Assembly: GCA_930367215.1 (NCBI GenBank)
Contig: OV884059.1
Location: forward strand, 234,793,803-234,857,802
Direction: 5' to 3'
DNA from: Pollenia angustigena
Lineage: Eukaryota > Arthropoda > Insecta > Diptera > Polleniidae
Length of the DNA: 64,000 nt
Shown here: one piece after another, positions 22,516-34,017 of the stretch
How positions within the stretch are numbered: position 1 is the first letter of the stretch
Layout of the letters: every line of letters begins with the position of its first letter
The notes under the pieces: model-generated
Seen by the model: only the letters and a program-made list of their open reading frames with translations
Told to the model about the DNA's origin: nothing
The model's database searches: none
Made by a program: the position numbers and the translations under genes

Positions 22516-23188
22516 ACAAAAGCATTCGTAAATCCTGGAAAAGGACTGAGAAATTAGATCTATGATAAGTAAAAGAATTTTTTTCAAGTCAAGTTTTGTC
22601 AAAACTAAAGAAAAGAATCGCTTTAATCCTTAACATTTAAACCAAATTACTTTTCTGGCTGTAGGAAATATCGCCCAAAGAAAAATGACCCAAAAATGAA
22701 AAATCGCCCAAATGAAGAATCGCCCAAGCGAACATGAAAAATTACCCAAAAAGGTAAATATGAAATTTTGCCCAAAAAAAACGAAAAAGGGCCCAAAAAG
22801 AAAATGAAAAATGACCCAAAAAGCAAAAACGAATTTTTTCCCAAAAAAAAAAAAAAAAAAAAATTACTAAATTTGCAAAAAAGTGTTTATTATTCATATA
22901 AATTTAGGTGACATGTCATAACGTTCAGTGTCGTAGTGTCCTTGGACACTTTTAAAGTGTCATAATGTCCATCGAAGACGAGGACGAGGACGTTATGACA
23001 CTTTGCAACGTCCGCAACTTAACTTATAATCAAAAATGTGTAAATTTTTTTTTTAAATACCGTTAAAATTTCAAGTGATTTTTTTAAAGATACTTATTTA
23101 ACCATAATATGGTTGTCGGTGACAATGATTTGGTTAAATTAAACATAATATGGATAAAATATTTTTATAGCTTTTACTCCGGGTGAAT

Positions 23189-26100
23189 ATACCCAGCAAA
23201 AACTTTACTTACCTGGTAAGCTAGCAAGTAATGTTGGAGAAAAATAAAAACTACTTATTTTTCGGCTGAATAACTACTTATTTTTGTTCGAGGTGTCCAC
23301 TGAATTCAGTACTTACTTTACACTTACTAGAAGTCAAAAAATATCTAGTTATTATTTAACTACGACTAAGTTAAATTGCAAGTACTTACAATACACTTAC
23401 TAGAAGCCAAAAAATATCTAGTTATTATTTAACTTCGACTAAGTTAAATTGTAAGTACTTACAATATATTAACTAAAAGCCAAAATATCAATAGTTACTA
23501 TTTAGCGGCCAGTAAATTACATTGTAGCTAGTTATTATTCAACTATAAGGGAGTTAAAATTATGTAGTTACTCCTAAAGGCAGAATTAGTCTTTACTTTC
23601 TGTTCTGTTACGAATCAGCTGACTTGTTTTTGTTATTAAAAACCCTATGAAATTGATTAGTTTTTCTGTTCTGTTGCGGTTCAGTGTGTTCAAATCAAAA
23701 ACATGTTAAGTATTTGTAAGTGACAGCAAAATAAATAATAAAAAATACATATTTACATTGAAATAAACTATTTTTTTATTTTAAGAATTCATAAAATTTA
23801 ATTTTTTCATATTTATGTGCATAAAAATTATTAAAATAAAGCAATGGACGGTGCATAAGTAATAAATTTATCATAAATGGCTGATAAGTTACTACGGAAA
23901 AAGTAACTATTACAATTTCATAACAGAAAGGCACGGAACAGAACAGAAACAGAAAGTAAAGACTAACTGAGCCTTAACTCACGGGAGGCGAAAAAATCAC
24001 TACTTACGCAAATACCGGAAAATTAGTAGTAAACCATCTACTTACTTACCTTATAAATATTCAAATCAAAATTAAATGCTATTTTAATTTTTTTTTATTT
24101 TTATTAAATAACTTTTATTGAAAAAAAAAAAAACAAAAAACTATTTCAGAGTATATATGTAAGTTTAATTTAAGTAAACATATAGCCCTTATTATGTAAA
24201 ACACAATGCAACGTCAAACAATTACATTGAAAGCAAAAACAATGTTGAAAATATTTTGTAATTTTGTGTTGATTTCTGAAAAAATTCATATTGCATTTTT
24301 AAGTTTCCAATGCCACAAAATAAAACGCATTTAAAATTTAAAAATTCAAAATTAATCTTTGCAGAAATCAACAACAAAATTACAAAATATGTATTTTTAC
24401 ATAATTACGTCATAAGTTGTACAATTTATAAAAAAAGAAATGCAGAAAAAAAATTTTATATAATGAATAAAAACATTTGTATATAATACTCTAGTTTTCT
24501 AGTTTTTCCAGTGCTAGTTTTCTTTTTTTAACGGAAATGTTTTTAAAATGTCTATTTTTAAGGTGTTTTAATACAATCCTTATGTTTTTGTCAAAGGATT
24601 TTGGGGAACTGGCAGCGGCCATTGATGACGTGTGTGTTACTGTTAATATGAATTTTAATAATAACTTTTATAATAGCATAAAGCATAACTTATTTAATCA
24701 TACTTACAATAAAGAACATCCAAAATATTTGTGAAGTTTTTAAATCTTTTCTTATTGTGAATACCTTCCATATTATATTCAAATAACAGACGAAGAAGGA
24801 TTTGTCGGATTCAATAACCCTGGGTTAACATTTTGTGCCAATGAGCTACTTAACAAAGCCTCCATTCTTTCTTTTTCTTTTAAAACTTTTCGTTTAAACG
24901 TTTTTTGGCTTGACATTTTTTTAATATGTTGTACTTACTTTTTCAAATTAATTTTTATTATACTTTTTTATTATACTTTTTTGAACAAATATTTTGACAA
25001 AGAGGTCATCGTATACTAAGTCTATCAGCTTTCTGAACCAAAAATGTAAAGTGGTTGATACGAATTATCGCAGGATTGTCTTTGGAAATTCTAGGTTTTA
25101 GAATTGGAAATGTTTTGAGACCACATTTATTTAATTTGAGTTAAACAAAAATTTCTGAAATTAGATGGTAATAATTAAATAACAAAAAACAGAAAACTAA
25201 ACCAAGAGCGCCGTTGCCGATAAATCTAAAAATATTGCACCAACTACACCACCGCTAACCAGTAAATTTGGTTTTTGGTTGTCAAATGTTCAATTGTATT
25301 TATAGTAATTTGTAGAATTAAAAAAAATAAAATATGCAAACAAATTTTTTATTGTCTTATGCCCGTAATGTCTACAAAAAGATATGTAGTCGTGTTCGTA
25401 GATAACAGTTATATTTACCTATCCGGTACCACTATTTTGGTAATTTAAACGGTAATGTTACCTACGTGAATTAACTATCGAAAATCGGTATTGTAAAATA
25501 CATTACACTTTAACCCGTAGGTAAGAAATACGTTTTAAAATTTTGGAAATCATAGATATCTATACACAGCTAGATATCTATTTGTTGAAATTACGGGCAT
25601 TATTCGTACCTGGATTAACCAAAAAGCAAGTATTAACAAAAACAAGAATTGTTATATAATACCTTTTAAAGATATTTATATAAATTCTTCCTAAAAAATG
25701 TCTTCCAGAATTTTTGTGGGGGATCTATAGGCGAAAAAAGGTATTAAGAATTTTGTTTAAAATTCTCCGGCTTTACGCTTACGTTTATAATGGAAATACT
25801 TATTCGAAGCGCCAGACAGTAACAGATTTAATTATATAATTTTTATCATACCAAAAAAGCCAACTGTAAAATAAAAAAAAATACCGCTAGTTAAAAGACC
25901 TAATAAGCGTTATATATAGTAGTAAGCAAATATTCAGTACTGAAAATTATACAAGTAATAAGTAGGTCCTGAGGTCATTACTAGTAAGTACTTATTGATG
26001 TTTTTAGAATAATGGAAATTGTAATGACAACTACTTACCAGGTAACGTATGAAATAACTACCACCTATTACTAAAAATCAAAAAGTTTTTCCTGGGATAT
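23189..26100. mobile_element. possible 2.9-kb element, TIR CCCAGSAAAAACTTT
   Basis: Left CCCAGCAAAAACTTTACTTACCTGGTAAG pairs with the reverse complement of the right end (CCCAGGAAAAACTTTTTG ... TTACCTGGTAAGTAG). Both ends carry ACTTACC and ACTTATT words. The interior (24000-25900) is AT-rich with no recognised protein. The TSD is ambiguous, so the boundary call is moderate. Confidence 0.5.
23578..23974. mobile_element. MITE AGGCWSARTTAGTCTTTACTTTCTG, TAA TSD, copy 1
   Basis: The ends AGGCAGAATTAGTCTTTAC and GTAAAGACTAACTGAGCCT are inverted, and TAA flanks both sides (23575-23577, 23975-23977). TTCTGTTCTGTTACG motifs extend the arms. Copy 2, in inverted orientation, lies at 28805-29214 with TTA on both sides. 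A 3-bp TWA duplication suggests a PIF/Harbinger-type MITE. Confidence 0.85.
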
Positions 26101-26119
26101 TAAATATATATATCCAAAA

Positions 26120-26535
26120 TAAGGATTTCATCTTCTATGGTATAACAAATACTGGCTTCGCTAACTAAAGCTTCTATGCATAGCCGGCCTTCGGCCGGGC
26201 GCAAGGATTTTCTCCTTTATGGTCTAACATAAACCGGTTTCGCTAAGTTAAGCTTCGAAAAACTGCCTTGTTTCCGAACAAGGCCGACTACGCAGAGAAG
26301 ATTTAGTTAGCGAAGCCGGTGTTTGTTATACCATAGAGGAGAAAATCCTTGCGCCCGGCCGAAGGCCGGCTATTCAGAGAAGCTTTAGTTAGCGAAGCCG
26401 GTCTTTGTTATACCATAGAGGAGAAAATCCTTGCGCCCGGCCGAAGGCCGGCGATACAGAGAAGCTTCAGTTAGCGAAGCCAGTATTTGTTATACCATAG
26501 AAGAGAAAATCCTTATTTTCGATATATATGTATAT
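26120..26535. repeat. inverted array of a GC-rich 82-bp repeat, first block
   Basis: Units carrying GCCGGCCTTCGGCCGGGC, GCAAGGATTTTCTCCTCTATGG, TATAACAAAYACCGGCTTCG and CTAACTAAAGCTTCTCTG occur first in + and then, from about 26300, in - orientation around a centre GCCTTGTTTCCGAACAAGGC. The block is therefore one large palindrome. It is much richer in GC than its surroundings. The outer ends (AAAATAAGGATTT and AAATCCTTATTTT) are inverted too. Confidence 0.85.
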
Positions 26536-26548
26536 ATTTAATATATAC

Positions 26549-27162
26549 ACCCAGAGAAAAAGCTACAAAACCATTTTTAAAATATTCTACCGATATTATG
26601 TTTAATTTAACCAAATCATTGTCGCCGAGAACCATATAATGGTGAAATTAGTTTCATGACAAATAGTTTCGTTGTTTGCAACCATAATAAAACATGGTTT
26701 TCTCTGCTATGTAAGATTATGGTAGAATTTTAAAAATAGCCCATTTTTTTAGGCCATTTTTCATACAACATTTTCATTATGAAAAATCACCCAAATTTAA
26801 AATACGAAAAATCACCCAACAATAACAATAAATAGCCCAAAAATTTTGGGCCATTTTTCATATGAAATCAGGCCCAATTTTACATGCAATTTTTTTGGCT
26901 GTAGGAAATATCGCCCAAAGAAAAATGGCCCAAAAAAAAAAAAATTAAAAATCACCCAAAAAAATTCCATGTAAAATTGGGCCTTAATTCATATGAAAAG
27001 TAACCCAAAATTTTTGGGCTTTTTTTCGTTATTATTGGGTGATTTTTCGTTTTTTAAATTTTTAAAAATATTATATGAAAAATAGCCCATTTTTTCGGGC
27101 CATCTTTATTTAATATAATTGTAATTTATTTAATAATAAGTTTGTTGTTTTTTCTCTGGGTG
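26549..27162. mobile_element. 614-bp element, TIR CACCCAGAGAAAAA, inserted between array blocks
   Basis: The ends ACACCCAGAGAAAAAGCTA and TTTTTTCTCTGGGTGT are inverted, and AATATA-type sequence lies on both sides. Inside it contains ACCCAAAA/TTTTGGGT arms and a copy of GGCTGTAGGAAATATCGCCC, so it has mixed with the host element. Part of this family (ACCAAATCATTGTC, ATTATGTTTAATTTAACC) is also present in reverse at 23090-23185. Confidence 0.6.
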
Positions 27163-27189
27163 TTTATATTAAATATATAACGAAAACAC

Positions 27190-28190
27190 TTTTGGGCGCA
27201 AGGATTTTCTCCTCAAGGATATAATATATACCGGCTGCGCTAACTAAAGCTTCTCTGCAAAGCCGGCCTTCGGCCGGGCGCATGGATTTTCTCCTCTATG
27301 GTATAACAAACACCGGCTTCGCAAACTAAAGCTTCTCTGTATAGACGGCCTTTGGCCGGGCGCAAGGATTTTCTCCTCTATGGTATAACAAACACCGGCT
27401 TCGCTAACTAAAGGTAGAAGTACATAACACGCGTTAGTGCGCGCGCGCTCTGTCGTCTTCTGTCAAAAAAAGTTAAGCTAGTGTGTTTTCATAGAACAAG
27501 CTACATGCAAAATATTTTGACGCGTTTGCGCCAGAAAGTTGGTTAACTTTGAACTTTTTAACGCGTTGTATGTTTTTGACAAGTAATCAGCTGACAATAA
27601 AAATAATAATTTAACAAATTTGTGAATCATAAAAGAAAAACTTATTGAAGAGCTTAAAAAACATACAGTATTTATATAAAAAGAATAAGTTTAATAAAAT
27701 AACAAAATCTTGATATACTTTCGAGCCTGTTTTTAATACACAAATAAGTAAACAAATAAAAAAACAACTGACAGGAATGGCTTTTGTAACGCGTGTTGTG
27801 TAACTTTCAGTTTATGACGCGCTAAAGTTTATAAACGCACGATACTTGTCGACGAACTAACGCGTGTTATGTACTTCCACCTTAAAGATTCTCTGTATAG
27901 CCGGCCTTCGGCCGGCCGCAAGGATTTCCCCTCTATGGTATAACAAACTTCTCTGCGTATATGGCCTTCGTTCGAAAACAAGGCAGATTTTAGAAGCTTT
28001 ACTAAGCGAAACCGGTACTTGTTCTACCATAGAGGAGAAAATCCTTGCGCCCGGCCGAAGGCCGGCTATACATAGAAGCTTTAGTTAGCGAAGCCGGTGT
28101 TTGCTATACCATAGAGGAGAAAATCCTTGCGCCCGGCCGAAGGCCGGCTGTGCAGAGAAGCTTAGCGAAGTTTGCGCAGCCGGTATTACT
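27190..28190. repeat. inverted array of the 82-bp repeat, second block
   Basis: Three + units (27205-27410) are followed by a MITE (27412-27882), then a partial + unit and units in - orientation up to about 28185. Arms meet near GAAAACAAGGC at about 27980. Together with 26120-26535 this seems to be one array cut by two insertions. Confidence 0.8.
27412..27882. mobile_element. MITE family AGGTAGAAGTACATAACACG, 471-bp copy, TAA TSD
   Basis: The ends AGGTAGAAGTACATAACACG and GTGTTATGTACTTCCACCT are inverted. TAA flanks both sides, and the interrupted 82-bp unit (CTAACTAAAG...) resumes exactly after it, which proves the 3-bp duplication. It is the intact relative of 9198-10615. Confidence 0.88.
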
Positions 28191-28659
28191 GTCCTTACTG
28201 CCGAGCAGCTGTTGAAGATAGAATGCAATTTTTTACATAAAACTTACACTTGAATGGAACTAAATTTATATGAATAATAACCACTTTTTTGCAAATTGGG
28301 TAATTTTTAATTTTTTTTCGGAAAAATTCGTTTTTGCTTTTTGGGTCATTTTTCATTTTTTTTTGGCTCTTTTTCGTTTTTGTTGGGCAAAATTTCATAT
28401 ATAACTTTTTGGGTCATTTTTCATGTTCTTTTGGGCGATTCTTCATTTGGGCGATTTTTAATTTTTTTTTTGGGCCATTTTTCTTTGGGCGATATTTCCT
28501 ACAGCCAATTTTTTTGGGCGATTTTTCATTTTTTTTTTTTTTTGGGCGATTTTTCTTTGGGCGATATTTCCTACAGCCTACTTTTCTAAAAGATTTCCTT
28601 TAACTATTGAAATAACTAAAAAAATTATCTCAGTTTATTTTTTTATAAATACATATGTA

Positions 28660-28770
28660 TGTCAGGGGTGCCAGATAATTTTGATAAAAAATCGGCATAT
28701 TTAAAAAAATAATCGGCATTATCGGCACTTTAATATAAAAAAAATCGGCAAAAAATCTATTTTAAATACA
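28660..28770. mobile_element. hAT-like end CAGGGGTGCCA with ATCGGCA repeats
   Basis: CAGGGGTGCCAGAT is followed by repeated AATCGGCA. An inverted counterpart (ATCGGCA repeats then TGGCAGGCCTG) occurs at 31496-31605. The ends match like hAT termini, but the flanking octamers differ, so they may not belong to one insertion. Confidence 0.5.
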
Positions 28771-28804
28771 ATACCTATTTTAAATACAATAAAACCTTTT
28801 CTTA

Positions 28805-29214
28805 AGGCTCAGTTAGTCTTTACTTTCTGTTTCTGTTCTGTTCCGTGCCGTTCTGTTACGAAATTGTAATAGTTACTTTTTCTGGGGCAACTTACCAGCA
28901 ATTTTTGAAAAATTTATTAGTTTTGCACCGTCCATTGTTTCATTTCAATCACTTTAATGCAAATAAATTTGAAGAAACTAAATTTTATGAATTCTTAAAA
29001 TCAAAAAATTGTTTATTTCAACATAAATATGTATTTTTTTTTTTTATTTATTTTGCTGTCACTTACAATAACTTAACAATTTTTTGATTTTAACAAACTG
29101 AACCGCAACAGAACAGAAAAACTAATCAATTTCATAGCTTTTTTAATAACAAAAACAAATCAGCTGATTCGTAACAGAACAGAAAGTAAAGACTAATTCC
29201 GCCTTTACTTACAA
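28805..29214. mobile_element. MITE AGGCTCAGTTAGTCTTTAC, TTA TSD, copy 2
   Basis: This is the inverted-orientation relative of 23578-23974. The ends are AGGCTCAGTTAGTCTTTAC and GTAAAGACTAATTCCGCCT, and TTA is directly repeated at 28802-28804 and 29215-29217. There is no coding sequence. Confidence 0.85.
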
Positions 29215-29630
29215 ATAAGAACAATTCAGAATTATCTAATGTTTATAACTTATGAAATTTCAAAAGAATCAATCAAAATAAACGTTTTTCAAAGAAATTG
29301 TAGTTAAATATAAAGTTTTTCTTAACTTTCTTATAATTAAGTATATTCCATATACAAATATTTGAGTTTGACATTTTTATTAAATCCGTTTTAATATTAA
29401 TATCAAAACATTCTAAATTAATTATTTTTAAATAATCTTTAAAAAACAAATAACTTGCAAAAATAAAATCGGAACTTTTTTGCCAAAAAGTTTGCAAATT
29501 TATTTAATTTTCCTTACATACGAATTGGCTAGTTAATTTATGTACTAACATCGTCCTCAATTGCGTTATAATCTTAAAAAAAAATTATTTAATTATCAAA
29601 GTAATTATTATTTAAATTATATTCATTGTT
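29215..29630. other. AT-rich DNA, nothing recognised
   Basis: No coding, RNA or bounded repeat feature was found. The short reading frame on the - strand at 29273-29497 is AT-driven. Confidence 0.35.
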
Positions 29631-30660
29631 AATGACCTTTGGCCTGAGCCGGTGGATGACTAGGATGGCAACGCTAAGGTCTTAAATTTGCCAGACTAAG
29701 CCGGTAGAGGCGTGAATTCGCTATCCTACTCATCCACACGCCATTGTCCAAAAAAAAAAGAAAATAAATAATGCATTTAAACGAAACAATCTAATACCTA
29801 AAAAAATATTATTAAAAAAAAAGGAAAAAGAAATATGTAAAATAAAAAAAAAACGATACCACCAATTCAAATGAAAAACTGGTACAATGTACAAATATAA
29901 AAATAAATTAGGAAAACCAACTCTAAATATTGTCCAGTTCTCTGCAATAACTTAACTCCCGCTCATCTCGACCAATCACTTCCCTGGCTGGCAGCTGATG
30001 TTTTGCTGCATGGCCTGCCCTCCCTCTACCTTGGCAAATCCTGGGCCAATATGTGGATTTGCCCCTTTACGCAACACTACCTCTATAAGATTAAAACTAG
30101 CTCACTTACCTGTTATATTTACTCCATGTCCATTTCCTTTGTTTCCCTCAGAACATTTCCAAAGCGTGCAAACACACCCAGTATTAAGTCCGGAAAAAAA
30201 CGTCCTACCTGTCCGCTCAAACAAACCTCAGTAGGGAAAAATCATATGCGGTCGCCAACCCCAAGGCACTACTCCGGGCCTAACAACCCCAGTCCGAGCT
30301 CGGTAGGGTGTACAAAAATTACGGGTAGGATTACCAACAATTTATTTTCCTCCGTCAGTCTGGACCAAGTCCCGTCTGTTGATAGGTTAGTAGCGTGTAG
30401 AATGCCAGTGTGGGTGATGTGAGTGGGTGTGTAATTGTGATGAGTGTGCGTTTACGAATGGATGTTGTTGATAGGGTGTGGAGGATGTGATGTGTGCGGA
30501 TGACAGGTGATGATGTCTGGATGCAGTGTATATTAATGAATGCTGGAGTCGTGTGTACCATAAAGGTTGAATGTGTGTATGATGGTTGTGTGTTTGGGTA
30601 TATGATTTGTGTATGGGTGTTAATGTGTTTGCGTGCATGAACAAACTTCACAGTTTCTTT
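29631..30660. other. moderately GC-rich segment, probable retroelement fragment
   Basis: Composition changes sharply here. 29631-29750 is GC-balanced and followed by A-rich sequence (29751-29930). 29930-30420 is GC-balanced with overlapping short open frames, and 30420-30660 is a GT-rich simple sequence (GTGTGGGTG-type). The contrast with the surrounding DNA suggests transposon-derived sequence. I recognise no protein in the frames at 29998-30234 or 30003-30422. Confidence 0.35.
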
Positions 30661-31487
30661 GGGTAATTAGTTTAATGTCATGTATTAAGTTTTCTTTATT
30701 TGCTCTTTTTTTTTTACTATAATTTCTAATAAATCACAAATTTTCCCACTTGCACTTAATTTTAAAGAAAAAAAAACATTCGTCTTTTCAAAAAAACTCA
30801 AAAACTTTTCTTTCTTTTCCCGGCAGAAAAAAATCTATCTTCTTTCATCGGCACTCTCCACTCAAAAAAAAACTCTTCCTCTTCTTCCCTGATCTTCTTC
30901 TTTTCTCTCTCCTATTTGCCCGCCTTTTTTTCATACCCATCTCCATCTTTTTTTTTCTCCTCTCCGCCTATCTCCTACACCCCCTGAACAGCTGTGCAAA
31001 CTGTCAAAAAGATCATTCTAGCAGTTTGCACGGTTGCACTTTAATGTAAAATCCTCTCAACTCCCATTTGCATTAAAATGCAACCTTCAGCCGTTACAGG
31101 GGCATGACATCATTGATAGTGAATATAAATTTATCTTACCTTTATTCTTTTGTAAGTATTTATCTATCCATTTTCAAACACAAATATAAAGTGTTTTATA
31201 TTTTCCTAATAGAAAAAGAAATTTTAACTGGATTATTTTAGGTTTAAAAATTATTTCTTTTTTAACTTTGGATTTTAATGCTTCATAGTGGAATATTTTT
31301 CAAATAAAAGTGTATTAACCCAACACACATTACAAACACTGCATTTAATATTGAATAAAACTAACCCCTTTTTCTTTAGTAGAAGCGCTGACTTAATAAC
31401 AGTTGTCTCTTTTCAATGTTACAACGTTTCAGTATCGCTTAAAGTTAGTGTATTATTATCAAACAAACAAAAAGTAATCGCCTTTTA
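30661..31487. other. pyrimidine-rich then AT-rich DNA
   Basis: 30770-30990 is strongly CT-rich (TTCTTC, CTCTCC blocks), followed by ordinary AT-rich sequence. The 99-residue open frame at 30750-31049 is a by-product of this composition. No feature is supported. Confidence 0.4.
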
Positions 31488-31495
31488 AGTGTTAG

Positions 31496-31605
31496 TCAAA
31501 AAATCGGCATTTTTGGAGCAAAAATCGGCAAATCGGCACTTTGATAATTTAGGGTCAAAAAATCGGCAAAATGCCGATAAATCGGCAAAAATGGCAGGCC
31601 TGCTC
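31496..31605. mobile_element. hAT-like end with ATCGGCA repeats, inverted relative to 28660
   Basis: Repeated AATCGGCA words and a terminal TGGCAGGCCTG mirror the CAGGGGTGCCA end at 28660. If they are paired, the element would be 2.9 kb, but no matching 8-bp duplication is visible. Confidence 0.45.
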
Positions 31606-31809
31606 AGAGAACTTTTCTCACTTATCAGCGTATATGTATGTGCACACGAGTGTATGTGTTTATGTTTATACATTGCAAGGTATATTTACACTTCATCCCT
31701 GGGTACACGGAAAAACTTCCACTTCCCTTATAAAATCTTTTTTTGCACACTGCACAGGAAGGCATTTTAAAAGTGGTTTTTTATATTTCACCTTTTTAAA
31801 CTTTAAATT

Positions 31810-32010
31810 AGTTTTGTAGTTATTTTATTGAACTGTTTATGGTTTTTAATCCAAACTTTTATTTTTTAACTTTTTACTATTGACCCAATCTTATTAGGTT
31901 TTTTCACTTTAAAACTTTTATCACAATAGTTTTTTTATTTTAAAGAAAGGAATTTTACAACATGAACTTTATTAAAATTTCCTCTTAACTCTTGACCCAA
32001 TCTTATTTAG
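31810..32010. repeat. diverged fragment of the 585-bp SINE-like repeat
   Basis: TTATTTTATTGAACTGTTTATGG, TTTAATCCAAAC and AAAGAAAGGAATTTTACAACATGAA resemble, in the same order, the unit repeated at 54572-56330. It is strongly diverged. Sequence on to about 32730 shows nothing else recognisable. Confidence 0.45.
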
Positions 32011-32740
32011 GTATTTTCACTTTTATTAATTAATTTTTCCAGAAGTTTAGAATTAAAATTTCACAAAAATAAAATGTTTTTCACAATTTTACAAATTTTT
32101 ATTTCAAAATGGCGCGCACTAACCATAAGTTTGTAAACAAACACAAGGAACCAACATAAACAACTTATGACACTAGGGTTCCAAATGGGGTAAACAGCTG
32201 ACAAACATATGGGCCAACGAGTTTACCTTGTGTAAATATATGTACCTTGATACATTGCATTTAAAAAATAAAACCAAACTAAAAAGAAGTCTGGTTTTCT
32301 CGTTGAAAACACATTTAAATAAAAAAAGATGTTTTGTTTGCATTCCATTTCTGTGCAAATAACCTACGTTAAACCAAATGTAACAGATTTTAATTGTAGG
32401 ACAATAATATGTGTTTTATTGTTGTACAGATGAAATTATATCGATTCGCACCGAAGTTCAAATGCTGTTATTGTCTAAATTGAAACAATTGTAGGCATAT
32501 AAAAAATAATTTTTCTGAAAGAATAAACTGCTTTGTTCATAAAAAATATTTTATATTTTCTAAAGCGACATGGCCACACATTAATATGCATCATCAAACT
32601 CACAATTTTGTAATTGTGTTAGTAATAAAAAACTCACAAGTATGGTTCAATGTGAATTTGATGATAATCAAAATACTTTTAATTTTCATAAAAATTTGCC
32701 ACCAGTTTGATGTGTATGAACGTAATTTCTTTCAATTTTA

Positions 32741-33950
32741 TTATACCCTTCAACACAGGTGTAAAAGGGTATATATCTGTGGTTTTCATGGGCAACCGCG
32801 TATGTCTTAAAATAAAATTTTTCAAGAGAGCCGATAAAACCATTCTAGATCAAACTATGGGTTAGATATTGCACCTTTGGAACTTTGTAATTGAGTTAAA
32901 ACATCGGAATGGGTCTATCTGTTTTTAAATTTTTTTTAAAAAATTTAAAGAGCGCTTAAAATTAAGCAATATAGCATCAACATTTCAAAATCGAAAAAAT
33001 AGACATACGCGGTTGCCCATGAAAACCACAGATATAAGTTTGTCATAACGTTTGTAATTTCCACAATATTGATTTTAGACCCCATAAAGTATATATATTC
33101 TGGGTCCATATGAGAAGAGAAGTTGATTTAACGATGTCCGTCTGTCCGTCTTACGTTTGATATGTGTTTTCCGGATAATCCAGACATGATAGCGGCTAGG
33201 TTGTTTTACATTTATGTTACATACAGTCCACCATTTCTTGCTATTGAAATTCAGCAATATCGGTCGACAAATGGCATAGATATGAGCAAAAAACCACGAC
33301 TACCTCTAAATTTTTCCAAAAATCCCTTGTTGTTGTTGTATTTTTTTTATTTCTGTATATCTTGAGAACGGCAAGAGCCCAAGTTTCCAAATTAGGTGCA
33401 CACATTAAGGTTGCCAATACACACCATCCTACAAAATGTGGGCGGGATTGAAGAAGTGGGCGTGGTACCTCCCGTACAAAAAAAATTAAAAATTTTATAA
33501 AAACCTAAATTTAAGGGCTGCCATATGTCCTATGGATATGACTTATATATCAAAATATCGGAAATTTTTAGTAGAACATATTTTATAAAAAACTCGGGAA
33601 AATCGGTTCAGATACAAAAAAGTTATGACCAAAATTAAATTTTTTTTTTTAAATACCCAACTTTCGGGAACCATAGATCTCCCCGAGTAAATGGTAAATT
33701 TCTTCTTCAACACGTCGGTATATAAATCCGTCAAATCGGTTAAAAAATGGCAGAGTTATAACCGAAATACTGAATCCACAAAAATTACTCTTTTGGAAGA
33801 TCGTAACGGAGCCATATTTTTGATTTTCGGCTTTTCAACTAGTATAACTATAAAGATCTGATAGAAAAGATGTTTTTTTATAATATGGGGAACTTTGGGC
33901 CCCACCCGGCACGGCTAGGCACCGTCGGATTGACCTGAAAAATTAGAGCA
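32741..33950. repeat. dipteran TATACCCT...GTCCGTCTGTCCGTC repeat, interrupted
   Basis: TATACCCTTCAACACAGGTG...AAAGGGTATA forms a hairpin. It is followed, after an insertion, by AAGTTTGTCATAACG, CATAAAGTATATATATTCTG, GTCCGTCTGTCCGTC and GGGCGGGATTG. The same order occurs at 44290-44760. It is a common non-coding repeat in flies, presumably part of old mobile elements, with no coding frame. Confidence 0.65.
32774..33034. mobile_element. 261-bp MITE with 35-bp perfect TIR, TA TSD
   Basis: TATCTGTGGTTTTCATGGGC... and ...GCCCATGAAAACCACAGATA are perfect inverted repeats that extend through CAACCGCGTATGTCT. TA flanks both sides. The related repeat at 44325-44340 reads GGGTATATTAAGTTTGTC without the insert, giving an empty site for comparison. 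Confidence 0.85.
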
Positions 33951-34017
33951 TGATTTCTTACACCAAACCTCATATTTTAAGCAGCGCAAACAATTAAATT
34001 TAAAAAAAAAAAAATTT

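Larger units (their letters stand above)
22657..28578. mobile_element. 5.9-kb inverted-repeat (foldback-like) transposon, 9-bp TSD
   Basis: The termini are GGCTGTAGGAAATATCGCCC and its exact complement. TACTTTTCT occurs exactly at 22648-22656 and at 28579-28587. The inverted arms run about 250 bp (to ATTATTCATATAAATTTAG on the left, 28258 on the right) and consist of short repeats of ACCCAAAAA and GCCCAAA type. The right arm has a partial second terminus in tandem. The 9-bp TSD and repetitive long arms fit Foldback or Mutator-like elements. The interior has no transposase and is filled by later insertions (23578-23974, 26549-27162, 27412-27882) and by inverted 82-bp arrays. An internal copy of the terminus occurs at about 26897. 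Confidence 0.82.

Noticed and set aside
28334..28603. Two Phe-rich open frames of about 85 residues
   Set aside because: They are translations of the GGGCGATTTTT-type inverted arm of the 5.9-kb element.
30003..30422. 139-residue frame in a GC-balanced segment
   Set aside because: No recognisable domain, overlapping frames on the same strand, and repeat-like surroundings; kept only as a probable retroelement fragment.
28660..31605. A 2.9-kb hAT element bounded by CAGGGGTGCCA and TGGCAGGCCTG
   Set aside because: The ends resemble each other, but the flanking octamers do not match, so a single insertion is not supported; the two ends are listed separately.
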